Source: CAVZBW01 sp963778465 (GTDB taxonomy: Bacteria; Actinomycetota; Acidimicrobiia; Acidimicrobiales; RAAP-2). Taken from it: a stretch of 64,000 nt of DNA. The stretch covers positions 186,001 through 250,000 of the forward strand of contig CAVZUK010000003.1 in the NCBI GenBank assembly GCA_963778465.1. The letters run 5' to 3'. A program made the translations under genes and the position numbers. The notes beneath the pieces are model-generated. The model was not told where the DNA came from. It ran no database searches and saw only the letters and a list, made by a program, of their open reading frames with translations. This document shows, piece after piece, positions 27,749-36,191 of the stretch. Positions within the stretch are counted from its first letter, which is position 1. Each line of letters starts with the position of its first letter.

Positions 27749-27792
27749 GAGCGCCCCTGCGGCGCCGGGAGGCCCGGACGACCCCGAAGTGA

Positions 27793-28785
27793 CTAGAAGA
27801 TCCCGAAGCGGATGGCCGAGACGAAGCCCACGACCAGCGAGTACACCGCGAAGGGCATCAGGGTCCTCGTCCTGAAGTACCGGGAGAGGAAGACGATGGC
27901 GAAGAGCGAGCTCGCCGCCGCCGCCGCACTCCCCACGAGTATCTCGGGACGGATGCCGCTCCCGAGGGAACCCGTGAGGTCGGGGACCTTCAAGAGCCCG
28001 GCGGCGAAGATCACGGGGGCGGAGAGGAGGAAGGCGAAGCGCATGGCGTTCTCGTTGTCGAGCCCGCGAAAGAGGCCGCCCACCATCGCCACCCCTTCCC
28101 GGCTGATGCCCGCGAGGAGGGCGAGGGCCTGCGAGGCGCCGATCACGGCGGCGCTCAGCAGGCCGATCCCCCCGAGGGCGTGCTCCGCCTGGGCGTCCAT
28201 GGGGACGATGTGCTCGTCGCGGAACCTCTGGCGGTCCGGTGCGTGGCGGCCCCTCGGGCGGCTGAGCGCAGCCGGGCCGGGGTCGCCGACCGCCACCGGG
28301 ATGAGGCCCTGGTGCCGGCGCCGATACAGCTCTCCGGCGAGCAGGATGAGCCCGTTCACCATGAGAAACAGCGCCGCCGCCAGCGGCTTGGCGAACAGCA
28401 CCCGGAACTGGTGCTCGAAGACCACGCCGAGCAGGCCGACGGGGATGGTCGCGACGACGATCAGCCAGGCCAGGCGCTCCTGGTCGGTCACCGCGCGCCG
28501 TCTGATGATCGACGTGGCGAGACCCTTGACCAGCCGGGTCCACTCCCGGATGTAAAAGGCGATGAGCACCACCGCCGTCGCCAGGTGGAGCCCGACCACG
28601 AAGGCCAGGTAGGGGCTCTCGGGGCTCGATTCCTGGCGCACGAGCGTGCCCCAGCTCCCGCCGATCCACGACGGGACGATCACGGTGTGACCGAGGCTCG
28701 AGATGGGAAAGAGCTCGGTGATCCCCTGGAGCAGCCCGATCACGAGCGCTTGCAGGAGGTTCATGTGGTAGATCTGGGCTTGCAT
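27793..28785 (-). CDS. uppP: Undecaprenyl-diphosphate phosphatase (BacA/UppP family)
   Basis: 330 residues from ATG 28785 (the usual family start MNLLQALVIG lies at 28764; a TTG precedes at 28788). Motif 1, LLQGITELFPISSLGHTVI, carries the Glu and Ser residues of the family. Motif 2 is LLAGISREGVAMVGG, where most UppPs have PGxSRSG. About eight helices are visible; an unusually long hydrophilic loop (about residues 170-205) contains RPRGRHAPDRQRF. The enzyme recycles undecaprenyl pyrophosphate for cell-wall synthesis in the cytoplasmic membrane and can confer bacitracin tolerance. The variant second motif and loop mark a divergent subgroup. Confidence 0.88.
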   Translation of the reverse strand: MQAQIYHMNLLQALVIGLLQGITELFPISSLGHTVIVPSWIGGSWGTLVRQESSPESPYLAFVVGLHLATAVVLIAFYIREWTRLVKGLATSIIRRRAVTDQERLAWLIVVATIPVGLLGVVFEHQFRVLFAKPLAAALFLMVNGLILLAGELYRRRHQGLIPVAVGDPGPAALSRPRGRHAPDRQRFRDEHIVPMDAQAEHALGGIGLLSAAVIGASQALALLAGISREGVAMVGGLFRGLDNENAMRFAFLLSAPVIFAAGLLKVPDLTGSLGSGIRPEILVGSAAAAASSLFAIVFLSRYFRTRTLMPFAVYSLVVGFVSAIRFGIF

Positions 28786-28902
28786 CAATCCCCGGGGCGG
28801 CTGCGATCGCGCTTCATCCCGATCATGGGGATCGGCCCGGTGCGGATCAACCTCCGAAAGGCGGATTCCCGGGTCCCCCTTAGGGATGACTCCCTGGGGC
28901 CG

Positions 28903-29583
28903 TCAGGAGGGCTGGACGAGCCCGGCCTTGTAGGCGGCGACCACGGCCTGGACCCGGTCCCGGAGCCCGAGCTTGGACAGGATCCGACCCACGTGGGTCT
29001 TGACGGTCGCCTCCGAGACGTAGAGGCGGTCGCCGATCTCGGCGTTGGAGAGGCCGTCCGCAAGAGCGACCAGCACTTCCCGCTCCCGGTCGGTCAGCTC
29101 GTCGAATGCGCTCGGGGTTCGCCGCTCGGCCCGCTCGTCGCCCGGATCGCCTGAGGACATGAGCGGCGCGTAGCGGTCGAGCAGCTTGCGGGTGATCCTC
29201 GGCGAGACGATGGCATCGCCCGAGGCGACGATGCGGATGGCCCTTACCAGCTCGTGCGGCTGGGCGTCTTTCAAGAGGAACCCGCTCGCGCCGGCCTGCA
29301 GGGCGCCGAAGGCGTACTCGTCCAGGTCGAAGGTCGTGAGCACGAGGATCCGCGCCGGAGATCCCGAGGCGACGATGCGCCGCGTCGCCTCGATCCCGTC
29401 CATCACCGGCATCCGCACGTCCATCAGGACGACATCGGGACGGCACTCGAGGGACCGCTCCACGGCCTCCTTGCCGTTGTCCACCTCGGCGACCACCGTG
29501 ATGTCCGGCTCCTCCTCGAGGATCATCCGGAACCCCTTGCGGAGCAGGGGCTGGTCGTCGGCGAGCAGGACCGTGGCGGTCAT
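28903..29583 (-). CDS. NarL/FixJ-family response regulator
   Basis: 226 residues from ATG 29583, which overlaps the kinase stop (ATGA). The receiver domain has TVLLADDQPLLRKGF, the phosphorylated Asp in VVLMDVRMPVMDG (about residue 54), LTTFDLDEYAF and FLLKDAQPHEL. The C-terminal LuxR-type helix-turn-helix is LTDREREVLVALADGLSNAEIG followed by VSEATVKTHVGRILSKL, read in pieces. It is the output of the adjacent kinase; target genes are not evident. Confidence 0.93.
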   Translation of the reverse strand: MTATVLLADDQPLLRKGFRMILEEEPDITVVAEVDNGKEAVERSLECRPDVVLMDVRMPVMDGIEATRRIVASGSPARILVLTTFDLDEYAFGALQAGASGFLLKDAQPHELVRAIRIVASGDAIVSPRITRKLLDRYAPLMSSGDPGDERAERRTPSAFDELTDREREVLVALADGLSNAEIGDRLYVSEATVKTHVGRILSKLGLRDRVQAVVAAYKAGLVQPS

Positions 29584-30818
29584 CCCGAGCGAGCTCGATC
29601 CTCGGCCGGGATGGCTGCGGCCACCCGCCACCCGCCGCCATCGGCTGGCCCCACGTCGAGTTGCCCACCGAACATGCCCACCCGCTCGCGCATCCCCTGG
29701 AGCCCGTGCCCCGATCCGGACCCGCCCTTGGGGCAGCCGTCGTCGGTCACCATCACCCGGACCACCGGGTAGTCGAAGCCGAGCTCGATGCGCGAGGTGC
29801 GCGCCGTCGGTGCGTGCTTGACCGTGTTGGTGAGGGCCTCCTGCACGATCCGGTAGGCCGTGAGCTCGACGGCCGGGCTGACGGCGAAGGGCTCACCGAC
29901 GACGTCGATCCTCGCCCCGAGTCCGGTCGACCGGATGCGGTCGACGAGCCCGCCGAGCTCGCCGATCCCCGGGAGGGGACCCAGCTCCCCCTGTTCCTCC
30001 CCGTCCCGCAGCACGCCGAGGGTGCGCCGCATGTTGTCCAGGGCCTGTCGGCCGGTCGCCGACACCTCGGCCATGGCCTCCTCCGCCCGCCCGGAGTCGG
30101 TCCGGAGCACGCGGGCCGCCCCGTCGGCCAGGGTCACCATGATGGACACGCTGTGGGCCACGATGTCGTGCATCTCCCGGGCGATTCGGGTGCGCTCCGC
30201 GGCGGCGGCGAGCATGGCCTGCTGATCCCGCTCCCGCTCGAGCCTGGCCGTCCGCTCCATCACCGCCCCCCAGTAGGCCCGACCGGCACGGAGGGCCAGG
30301 CCCGCCAGCACCGCGACGGCGACCAGGCCGGTGAGGAGGACGAAGGACTCGAGGAAGGTGTGGGCCGGGTCCCAACGCTGGCTGGCCATCGCCGCTCCGG
30401 CGACGAGCACCGAGGTGCAGCCGGCGATCTGGGTGCGGGTCCCGTACCGGGACACGGTGTAGAGGCCGACCAGGAGGCCGACGTCCGCCAGCAGCGGCGG
30501 CATCGTGCACCACTGGACCAACGCCACGGCCGCAATAACGGCGAGGGTCGTCGTCGGCCACCTCCGGCGCCACAGGAGCGGGGCCAGCAGCAACACCTGG
30601 ATCAGGAGTGCGGCGACGCCGACCTGGCGGTGCAGGCCCCACGCCGTCGAGGCGAGGACCAAGCCGGCGACGAGCGCCGCGTCGACCCCCCGGGCGTGCT
30701 GGTCGAGCCAGGTCTGGAGCTCCTCCCAGGACTCGGGCGACAGGATCGCCGGCTCGCGGTGCCGGACGTCGCCAAGGTTGACCAGGAGCTCCATCGGCTT
30801 TGCCATCGGAACCATCAT
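29580..30818 (-). CDS. HisKA_3-type sensor histidine kinase
   Basis: 412 residues from ATG 30818; further in-frame ATGs at 30815, 30806 and 30794 leave the start uncertain. About five or six membrane helices (residues 45-190) precede a dimerisation segment with the phosphorylated His in RIAREMHDIVAHSVSIMV (about 215). The ATPase domain has YRIVQEALTNTVKHAP, VTDDGCPKGG and GHGLQGMRERVGMFGG. There is no extracytoplasmic sensor domain of size, so the signal may be sensed in or near the membrane, as in DesK/LiaS-type kinases. Cotranslated with its regulator. Confidence 0.92.
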   Translation of the reverse strand: MMVPMAKPMELLVNLGDVRHREPAILSPESWEELQTWLDQHARGVDAALVAGLVLASTAWGLHRQVGVAALLIQVLLLAPLLWRRRWPTTTLAVIAAVALVQWCTMPPLLADVGLLVGLYTVSRYGTRTQIAGCTSVLVAGAAMASQRWDPAHTFLESFVLLTGLVAVAVLAGLALRAGRAYWGAVMERTARLERERDQQAMLAAAAERTRIAREMHDIVAHSVSIMVTLADGAARVLRTDSGRAEEAMAEVSATGRQALDNMRRTLGVLRDGEEQGELGPLPGIGELGGLVDRIRSTGLGARIDVVGEPFAVSPAVELTAYRIVQEALTNTVKHAPTARTSRIELGFDYPVVRVMVTDDGCPKGGSGSGHGLQGMRERVGMFGGQLDVGPADGGGWRVAAAIPAEDRARSG

Positions 30819-30958
30819 GCCGTGCCGGGCCGCGGGGCCGGCTGCAGGGACGACCTCGAGGGCCTCGAATCATCCTCGAGGGGGACGACGGCGCCCGGGT
30901 CGCGTGCTTACCCTCCCTCCCATGTCCGGCATCACCCACGGTGGGGCGCGCTAGTCGC

Positions 30959-31579
30959 ATGCAGCACTTCCTCGAGACCTGGGGCTATGCCGCGATCTTC
31001 CTGCTCACGGTGCTCGAGTCGGCCTGCATCCCCATCCCCTCCGAGGTCACGCTCGGCCTCGGAGGGGCCCTCGCCAGCGGGGCGACCATCGCCGGCACCA
31101 AGGGCGACCTCAATCTCGGCCTGGTCATCGTGGTCGGGATCCTCGGCTCGATCGTCGGCTCGTTGTTGGCCTATGCCGTGGGTCGGGTGGGCGGCCGTCC
31201 CTTCGTCGACCGCTTCGGCCGGTACGTGCTCGTCACGGAGCGGGACCTCGACCGTGCCCACGACTGGTTCGCCCGCCGGGGTGAGCCGGCGGTCCTGATC
31301 GGGCGGGTGGTCCCGTTCGTGCGGACCTTCATCTCGCTGCCCGCGGGGGTCGCCCGGATGCCGGTCGTGAGGTTCACCGTGTTCACGGCCATCGGCGTGG
31401 CCATCTGGGTGACGCTCCTCTCCTGCATCGGCTACGCGCTCGGCGGGAGCTGGAACTCGATGACCCATGCCTTCGGTCTGGCGGGTTACGTGATCGGGGC
31501 CATCGCCATCGTGGCGATCGTCGTCCTCCTGGCCCTCCGGTACCGAGCGCGGCGGCGCCGGCCACTCTCGGGTGGTTAG
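30959..31579 (+). CDS. DedA-family membrane protein
   Basis: 206 residues from ATG 30959. Family features: LESACIPIPSEVTLGLGGALAS near the start, IVGSLLAYAVGRVGGRPFV, the hallmark GRVVPFVRTFISLPAGVARMP (about 120, with conserved Arg and Pro), and terminal helices. DedA/SNARE-associated proteins are membrane transporters that recycle polyprenyl phosphate or phospholipids. With UppP 2 kb away this could link to cell-wall lipid carrier recycling; that link is inference. Confidence 0.9.
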   Translation: MQHFLETWGYAAIFLLTVLESACIPIPSEVTLGLGGALASGATIAGTKGDLNLGLVIVVGILGSIVGSLLAYAVGRVGGRPFVDRFGRYVLVTERDLDRAHDWFARRGEPAVLIGRVVPFVRTFISLPAGVARMPVVRFTVFTAIGVAIWVTLLSCIGYALGGSWNSMTHAFGLAGYVIGAIAIVAIVVLLALRYRARRRRPLSGG

Positions 31580-31628
31580 ATGATCCCGAGGGTTTTCCAC
31601 TGCGAGGCGCGAGGGGCTGCCGTCTCCC

Positions 31629-33038
31629 ATGACCGACGTGGCGGTGATTGGCGGAGGACCGGCCGGCATCGTGAGCGCGCACCGCGCCGCGGCGCTCGGC
31701 GCCCGCACCGTGCTGGTGACCCGGGACGAGTTCGGCGGGATGGCCGCCAATGACGGGCCCGTGCCGGTGCGCACCCTCGCCCACGCCGCCCGCCTGATCC
31801 GGGAGGCCCGCCAGCTCGGACGCTACGGAATCACCGTCGGCGAGCCGACCCTCGACTACGCAAGGCTCCTGCAGCGGGTGCGGGAGGTCGTGCGGGACGT
31901 GACCTCGAGAACGGCGCTGCGCGAGGACCTCGAACGGCTGGGGGTCGAGATCCACGAGCAGGCCGGCGCCGCCCGCTTCCTCGGTGCGCACACCATCGAG
32001 ACGGACCGCGGGTTCCGATGCGAGTCGGAGCGGGTGATCCTCTGTGCGGGAGCCAGCACTCGCCGGCTACCCGTCGAGGGTTCGGAGCTGACCGCGACGC
32101 ACAGCGACGTCTGGAGCCTCACGTCCGTCCCCCGGTCGCTGGTCGTCGTGGGGGCGGGGGCCACGGGGATGCAGGTCGCCTCGATCTTCGCGGCGTTCGG
32201 CTCGGAGGTTGCCCTGTTCGAGGCGGCGCCCCGGATCCTTCCCGGCGAGGACGAGGACGTGTCGTCGGCCGTGGCCGACGCGTACCGCCGGGCGGGCATC
32301 ACCGTCAACGAGGGTTTCGGGTCCGTCGAGCGCTTCGAGAAGACGACCGACGGGCTCCGGATGGTCTACTCGGACCGCGGCGTCACGCGGACCGTGGAGG
32401 CGTCGCTCATCGTCGTCGCCATCGGCTTTCGGGCGGATGCCGCGGCGCTCAACCTCTCCGCCGCCGGGGTCGAGACCGATCGACGCGGGTACGTCGTCGT
32501 CGACGACCACCTTCGGACCTCGGCTCCGCACGTCTACGCGGCCGGCGACGTGACGGGCCGCTCGATGCTCGCGTCTCAGGCGGTGTCCGACGGCTACGTC
32601 GCCGCCAGCAACGCGGTCCTCGGCGATGCGGCGACGGTGCCCGGGGTCCTGCCCGTCGGCAGCTTCACCGATCCCGAGTACGCGCAGGTCGGTCTGGCCG
32701 AGTCGGCGGCGCGCCTGCACCACGAGGTCGTCGTCGCGACGTTCCCGTTCGACTCGTTTGCCCGCTCGCTCATCGACGGCCGGCCGACGGGGTTTTGCAA
32801 GGTGGTCGCGGACCGCCAGACCCGGCAGATCCTCGGCTGCCACGTGGTCGGCGAGCGTGCCGTCGAGATCGTCCAGGTGGCCGCCGTCGCGATGGCCGCA
32901 GGGATGCGCTTCGACGACCTTGCGAAGACCCCGTTGTCGTTCCCGACCTATGTGGGCGTTCTTGCCCGCGCCGCGCATCTGGCGGTGCGCCAGCTCGACG
33001 ACGAGTCGAGGTGGTTGGGGACCTCACCCCTCGGTTGA
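31629..33038 (+). CDS. Pyridine-nucleotide-disulfide-reductase-fold flavoprotein lacking the redox disulfide
   Basis: 469 residues from ATG 31629, with GAGGGG upstream. The FAD motif is VAVIGGGPAGIVSAHRAA, the NAD(P) motif LVVVGAGATGMQVAS (about 177), and the second FAD contact VYAAGDVTGRSMLASQAV (about 305). A full C-terminal dimerisation domain follows (FTDPEYAQVGLAE, ILGCHVVGERAVEIVQ). Where mercuric and lipoamide reductases have CxxxxC, this protein reads FGGMAANDGPVPVRTLAHA, with no Cys; the C-terminal His-Glu pair is also absent. It cannot do disulfide exchange. Possible roles include NAD(P)H:quinone reduction, as for disulfide-lacking homologues, or transhydrogenation. Confidence 0.82.
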   Translation: MTDVAVIGGGPAGIVSAHRAAALGARTVLVTRDEFGGMAANDGPVPVRTLAHAARLIREARQLGRYGITVGEPTLDYARLLQRVREVVRDVTSRTALREDLERLGVEIHEQAGAARFLGAHTIETDRGFRCESERVILCAGASTRRLPVEGSELTATHSDVWSLTSVPRSLVVVGAGATGMQVASIFAAFGSEVALFEAAPRILPGEDEDVSSAVADAYRRAGITVNEGFGSVERFEKTTDGLRMVYSDRGVTRTVEASLIVVAIGFRADAAALNLSAAGVETDRRGYVVVDDHLRTSAPHVYAAGDVTGRSMLASQAVSDGYVAASNAVLGDAATVPGVLPVGSFTDPEYAQVGLAESAARLHHEVVVATFPFDSFARSLIDGRPTGFCKVVADRQTRQILGCHVVGERAVEIVQVAAVAMAAGMRFDDLAKTPLSFPTYVGVLARAAHLAVRQLDDESRWLGTSPLG

Positions 33039-33989
33039 TCGGTCCGGCGCGCCGGAGCCACCGAGGGCGCGGGCCGCACCGGCGATGCGGACCACGCCGT
33101 AGCTGGCGACGACGGAGGCCAGCGTCATGAGCCCGAGCGTCAGCACGAGCTGGGGATCCACCGGGGCGGGGTTCGTCCCGACGGCGGCGCGCGTGGCCAC
33201 GAACCAGGGTGCCTCCGAGGCCATGGCTGCCCACCAGAGCCCGACCGCGGTCGCCAGTCCCACGATCAAGACCTGCAGCGCCACCGCGAGCAGCGCCTCG
33301 GCCCGCAGGACCCGCCCGGACAGGTCGAGCCGGCGGACCACGGCGACGGCTGCCCCCGTCCAGAGGGCGAGCGACGCGGCCGCCATGAACCCCCACAGGA
33401 CGAAGGCACCTACGTAGCCACCGTTACCCCCGTTGCGTTGGAACCCGTCGAGGTGGTGCGCCCACAGCGAGAGGGGCACGAGCGCGACCGCGGCCAGTGC
33501 GGTGAGCGCGCCCGCCCGTGCGACGTGGCGCCGGACGAGGCGCCGGCCCTCGTGCCCGGACACGAGTCGTCGAAAGGCCGGGAGGGCGAGAGCGGCACCG
33601 AGCAGAACGAGACAGCCGCCGAGGGCGCCGAGCGCGACCACGGCGTCGAAGGCGTCCTGGGGGAGGGCCCCCGACCCGGCCGGCAGTGCGCCGGCGAAGT
33701 GCTCCGAGGCCTTGGAGAAGGACGCTCCGGCGACCATGCATGCCGCCCAGGCGCAGAGCACGAGCAGCGAGCCGGCACGCATCCGATCCCCGGCCGGCCG
33801 GTCGCCGCCGGTCAGGCCAGAACCGTGGAGCCGCTCGCGCAGGCCCGCCCAACGGAGGGAGACCGCCATGCGGCCCGGGGCCCGCCGCTCGCCGAGGTCG
33901 TCCTCCAAGAGGGCGACCAGCTCCTCGCCGTAGCGGGCACGCCACGCGGGTGGATACCAGCGCAGCACACGCCTCAGGTCCTCCCTCAC
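33024..33989 (-). CDS. Membrane protein of a PadR-linked family
   Basis: 321 residues from ATG 33989, which overlaps the stop of the PadR gene (ATGA). The N-terminus (LRRVLRWYPPAWRARYGEELVALLEDDLGE) is the short alpha-helical segment commonly found at the start of membrane proteins next to PadR regulators. About seven membrane helices follow (for example VLCAWAACMVAGASF, AVVALGALGGCLVLLGA, LTALAAVALVPLSLWA). Function is unknown; coupling to PadR suggests it is the regulated product, perhaps for stress or drug response. Its end overlaps the flavoprotein gene by 15 bases. Confidence 0.78.
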   Translation of the reverse strand: MREDLRRVLRWYPPAWRARYGEELVALLEDDLGERRAPGRMAVSLRWAGLRERLHGSGLTGGDRPAGDRMRAGSLLVLCAWAACMVAGASFSKASEHFAGALPAGSGALPQDAFDAVVALGALGGCLVLLGAALALPAFRRLVSGHEGRRLVRRHVARAGALTALAAVALVPLSLWAHHLDGFQRNGGNGGYVGAFVLWGFMAAASLALWTGAAVAVVRRLDLSGRVLRAEALLAVALQVLIVGLATAVGLWWAAMASEAPWFVATRAAVGTNPAPVDPQLVLTLGLMTLASVVASYGVVRIAGAARALGGSGAPDRSTEG

Positions 33990-34321
33990 CCGGTCACCCC
34001 CAGGGACAGTCCGAGTCGCAAGGCGCCCGTGTCCGCCACCCTGCGCATGTCGGCGACGGCAGCGGCGAGAGCATCGGACCCGTCCGCGGTGATCCGGTAG
34101 GGGCGCCGCCGGTCCTCGGGTCCGAGCGGCTCGATCAGGCCCCGTGCCTCCAGCCGGGCGATGGCGCCGTACAGGGCACCGGGGCCGAGGCGGATACCGG
34201 AAAACCCCTCGATGTCCTTGAGGAGGGCGTGTCCGTGCTTGGGCCCTCCGGCGAGGCTGGTCAGGATCAGCACCGGCGGATCGTTGGGACGCCGGAGACC
34301 GGTGGTGCGGGTCTTGGACAT
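33986..34321 (-). CDS. PadR-family transcriptional regulator
   Basis: 111 residues from ATG 34321. The winged helix-turn-helix has PPVLILTSLAGGPKHGHALLKDIE, then RLGPGALYGAIARLEARGLIEPLG and RRRPYRITADGSDAL, as in short (PadR-s1-like) members. The operator lies nine bases before the start and overlaps the promoter, so autorepression with the cotranslated membrane protein is likely. Confidence 0.9.
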   Translation of the reverse strand: MSKTRTTGLRRPNDPPVLILTSLAGGPKHGHALLKDIEGFSGIRLGPGALYGAIARLEARGLIEPLGPEDRRRPYRITADGSDALAAAVADMRRVADTGALRLGLSLGVTG

Positions 34322-34365
34322 GCCCCCACAGTACTACGTGTCACGTAGTACTACGCAAGGCGTAG
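34322..34365 (-). promoter_or_regulatory. PadR operator: 23-base perfect palindrome plus second inverted repeat
   Basis: AGTACTACGTG (34330-34340), one base, then its exact reverse complement (34342-34352) form a perfect palindrome. It is followed at once by CTACGC-AAG-GCGTAG (34351-34365). Reading the minus strand, TTGCGT, a 16-base spacer and TAGTAC form a plausible promoter inside the two repeats, with eight or nine bases to the ATG. Repressor binding would block the promoter completely. Confidence 0.8.
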
Positions 34366-34417
34366 CTGCGGCGGACGTCCGAGGGGGCCCGCCGCCCGCT
34401 CTCGGGACCTCGAAGGG

Positions 34418-34891
34418 TCAGGCCGGGCGCAGCTCGACCAGGCGGACCAGGGGGAGCCGGCGCTCGGTCCGGGACTGATAGTCGTTGTACCAAGGCCGGT
34501 CCGTCGTCAGCCCCGCCCAGGTCTCCTCGTAGTCAGCTCCGTCGAGGATCTGCGCGTCGGCCCAGTACGAGCCCTCCTGGACCCGGATGAGCACCTCGGG
34601 GTTGGCGGCCCGATCGCTCAGGTTGAGGTACCAGGCGGGATGCTGCGGAGCCCCGGAAAACGACGCCACGACCACGCGCCGTCCCTCCGGATCCCTCCAG
34701 AACGGCAGCGCCACCTTGTGCGCCGCGCCGGATCGCCGGCCGGTGGTCCGCAGCACGACGTGGTGCATGCCGGCGACGACCCAGACCTCGTCGTCCTCGC
34801 TCGACTCCATCGAGGCAACGTGGCCGCGGCTGATCGCCGGGATCTCCTCCCGGGACGGTTCTACAAAGGACTCGGCTTCCTGACCGCTCAT
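34418..34891 (-). CDS. F420-dependent nitroreductase-family (DDN-type) protein
   Basis: 157 residues from ATG 34891. The split-beta-barrel pattern is clear: MHHVVLRTTGRRSGAAHKVALPFWRDPEGRR, VVVASFSGAPQHPAWYLNLSD and NPEVLIRVQEGSYWA in order, the last parts of the deazaflavin-binding fold. Members use reduced F420 to reduce quinones or nitro compounds at the membrane. It is divergent from the metal exporter; the 5' part is rich in acidic residues. Confidence 0.85.
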   Translation of the reverse strand: MSGQEAESFVEPSREEIPAISRGHVASMESSEDDEVWVVAGMHHVVLRTTGRRSGAAHKVALPFWRDPEGRRVVVASFSGAPQHPAWYLNLSDRAANPEVLIRVQEGSYWADAQILDGADYEETWAGLTTDRPWYNDYQSRTERRLPLVRLVELRPA

Positions 34892-34964
34892 GGATCGGAG
34901 GATATCGAGCCTCGGCGCCGGACGGTGAGCGTCGACCGGGCCGGACGAGCCGGAGGACCAGCCT

Positions 34965-34979
34965 TACTATTCGGGGATG
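34965..34979 (+). promoter_or_regulatory. Candidate leaderless promoter of the CDF exporter
   Basis: TACTAT (34965-34970) is a good actinobacterial -10 box and lies six bases before the ATG at 34977, so transcription would begin at or beside the start codon. No clear -35 element or ribosome-binding site is visible, which fits a leaderless message. Confidence 0.45.
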
Positions 34980-36086
34980 CCGGGCGTCGACCACGTCCAC
35001 GGTCACGACGAACACCGCCACGACGAACACCGTCACGACCACGACCACGACCACGATCGTCACGGTGGCGTGGTCGGCTTCGTGAGAGACCTCGTGCGGC
35101 CTCACAGCCACGACACCTCCGACGCCGTCGCCGCCGCGCTGACGACCGGGAAGCAGGGGACGAGGGCGCTCCAGATCTCGCTCGCGGGCCTGGCGGTGAC
35201 CGCGGGGATCCAGCTGGTGATCCTGGTCCTTTCCGGATCGGTCGCCTTGTTGGCCGACACCATCCACAACTTCGCCGATGCCTTGACGGCCGTCCCGTTG
35301 GCCGTGGCGTTCTGGCTCGGGCGCCGGCCGGCGAACCGCCGGTACACCTACGGCTACGGACGGTCGGAGGACCTGGCGGGGATCTTCGTCGTCCTCACCG
35401 TCGCCGCCTCTGCGGCCTTGGCCGGCTACGAGGCGATCGACCGGCTGATCCATCCCGCCGCGGTCACGCACCTGGGCTGGGTGGCCGCTGCCGGGGTCGT
35501 CGGCTTCCTCGGGAACGAGATCGTGGCGCGCTACCGGATCGTCATCGGGCGCAGGATCGGCTCCGCCGCCCTCGAGGCGGACGGCCACCACGCCCGGACC
35601 GACGGCCTGTCGTCGCTCGGGGTGGTGGCGGGCGCCATCGGGGTCGCGCTCGGTTGGCAGGCCGCCGACGCGATCTTCGGCCTCCTCATCACGGTGGCCA
35701 TCCTCTTCGTCGTCCGCAGCTCCGCCAGGGACATCTATCGGCGGCTGATGGACGCCGTCGATCCCGAGCTCGTCGATCGCGCCGACTCGGTGCTCCGCCG
35801 CACCCGAGGGGTGGAGGCGGTCGACTCGGTGCGCCTGCGTTGGATCGGTCACCGGCTCCACGCGGAGGCCGAGATCACCGCCGACGCGGGACTCAGCCTC
35901 GCCGATGCGCACGGCATCGCCGAGGACGCCCATCACCGGCTCCTGCACGAGATCCCGAGGCTGAGCTCGGCGACGATCCACGTGAGCCCCTGTGCCAGCG
36001 GCGTCCACGATCCCCACGCCTTGACGGCGCACCACCTTGCGCCGGCCGAGCCTCCGCCCGGCCCTTCTGCCGGTCTCGGCGCTTGA
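34977..36086 (+). CDS. Cation diffusion facilitator (Zn2+/divalent metal exporter)
   Basis: 369 residues from ATG 34977. A His/Asp-rich N-terminus (residues 1-30, many HDEH and HDHD units) is a metal-binding tail. Six membrane helices carry the CDF metal-site residues: LLADTIHNFADAL in helix 2 and EADGHHARTDGLSSLG in helix 5. A cytoplasmic C-terminal domain (about 250-330) has VRLRWIGHRLHAEAEI and ends with further His. The protein exports Zn2+, Co2+ or similar ions using protons. No metal-responsive regulator is adjacent. Confidence 0.92.
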   Translation: MPGVDHVHGHDEHRHDEHRHDHDHDHDRHGGVVGFVRDLVRPHSHDTSDAVAAALTTGKQGTRALQISLAGLAVTAGIQLVILVLSGSVALLADTIHNFADALTAVPLAVAFWLGRRPANRRYTYGYGRSEDLAGIFVVLTVAASAALAGYEAIDRLIHPAAVTHLGWVAAAGVVGFLGNEIVARYRIVIGRRIGSAALEADGHHARTDGLSSLGVVAGAIGVALGWQAADAIFGLLITVAILFVVRSSARDIYRRLMDAVDPELVDRADSVLRRTRGVEAVDSVRLRWIGHRLHAEAEITADAGLSLADAHGIAEDAHHRLLHEIPRLSSATIHVSPCASGVHDPHALTAHHLAPAEPPPGPSAGLGA

Positions 36087-36191
36087 CCCAGGGAGCCGGG
36101 CTGGCTAGACCGGCCCCGACACGCGGGCGACCTGGGCCCACGTCCCTCGGGCGAGGGGCGAGACGGAGGTCGAGTAGGGGGCGAGGAGTTG

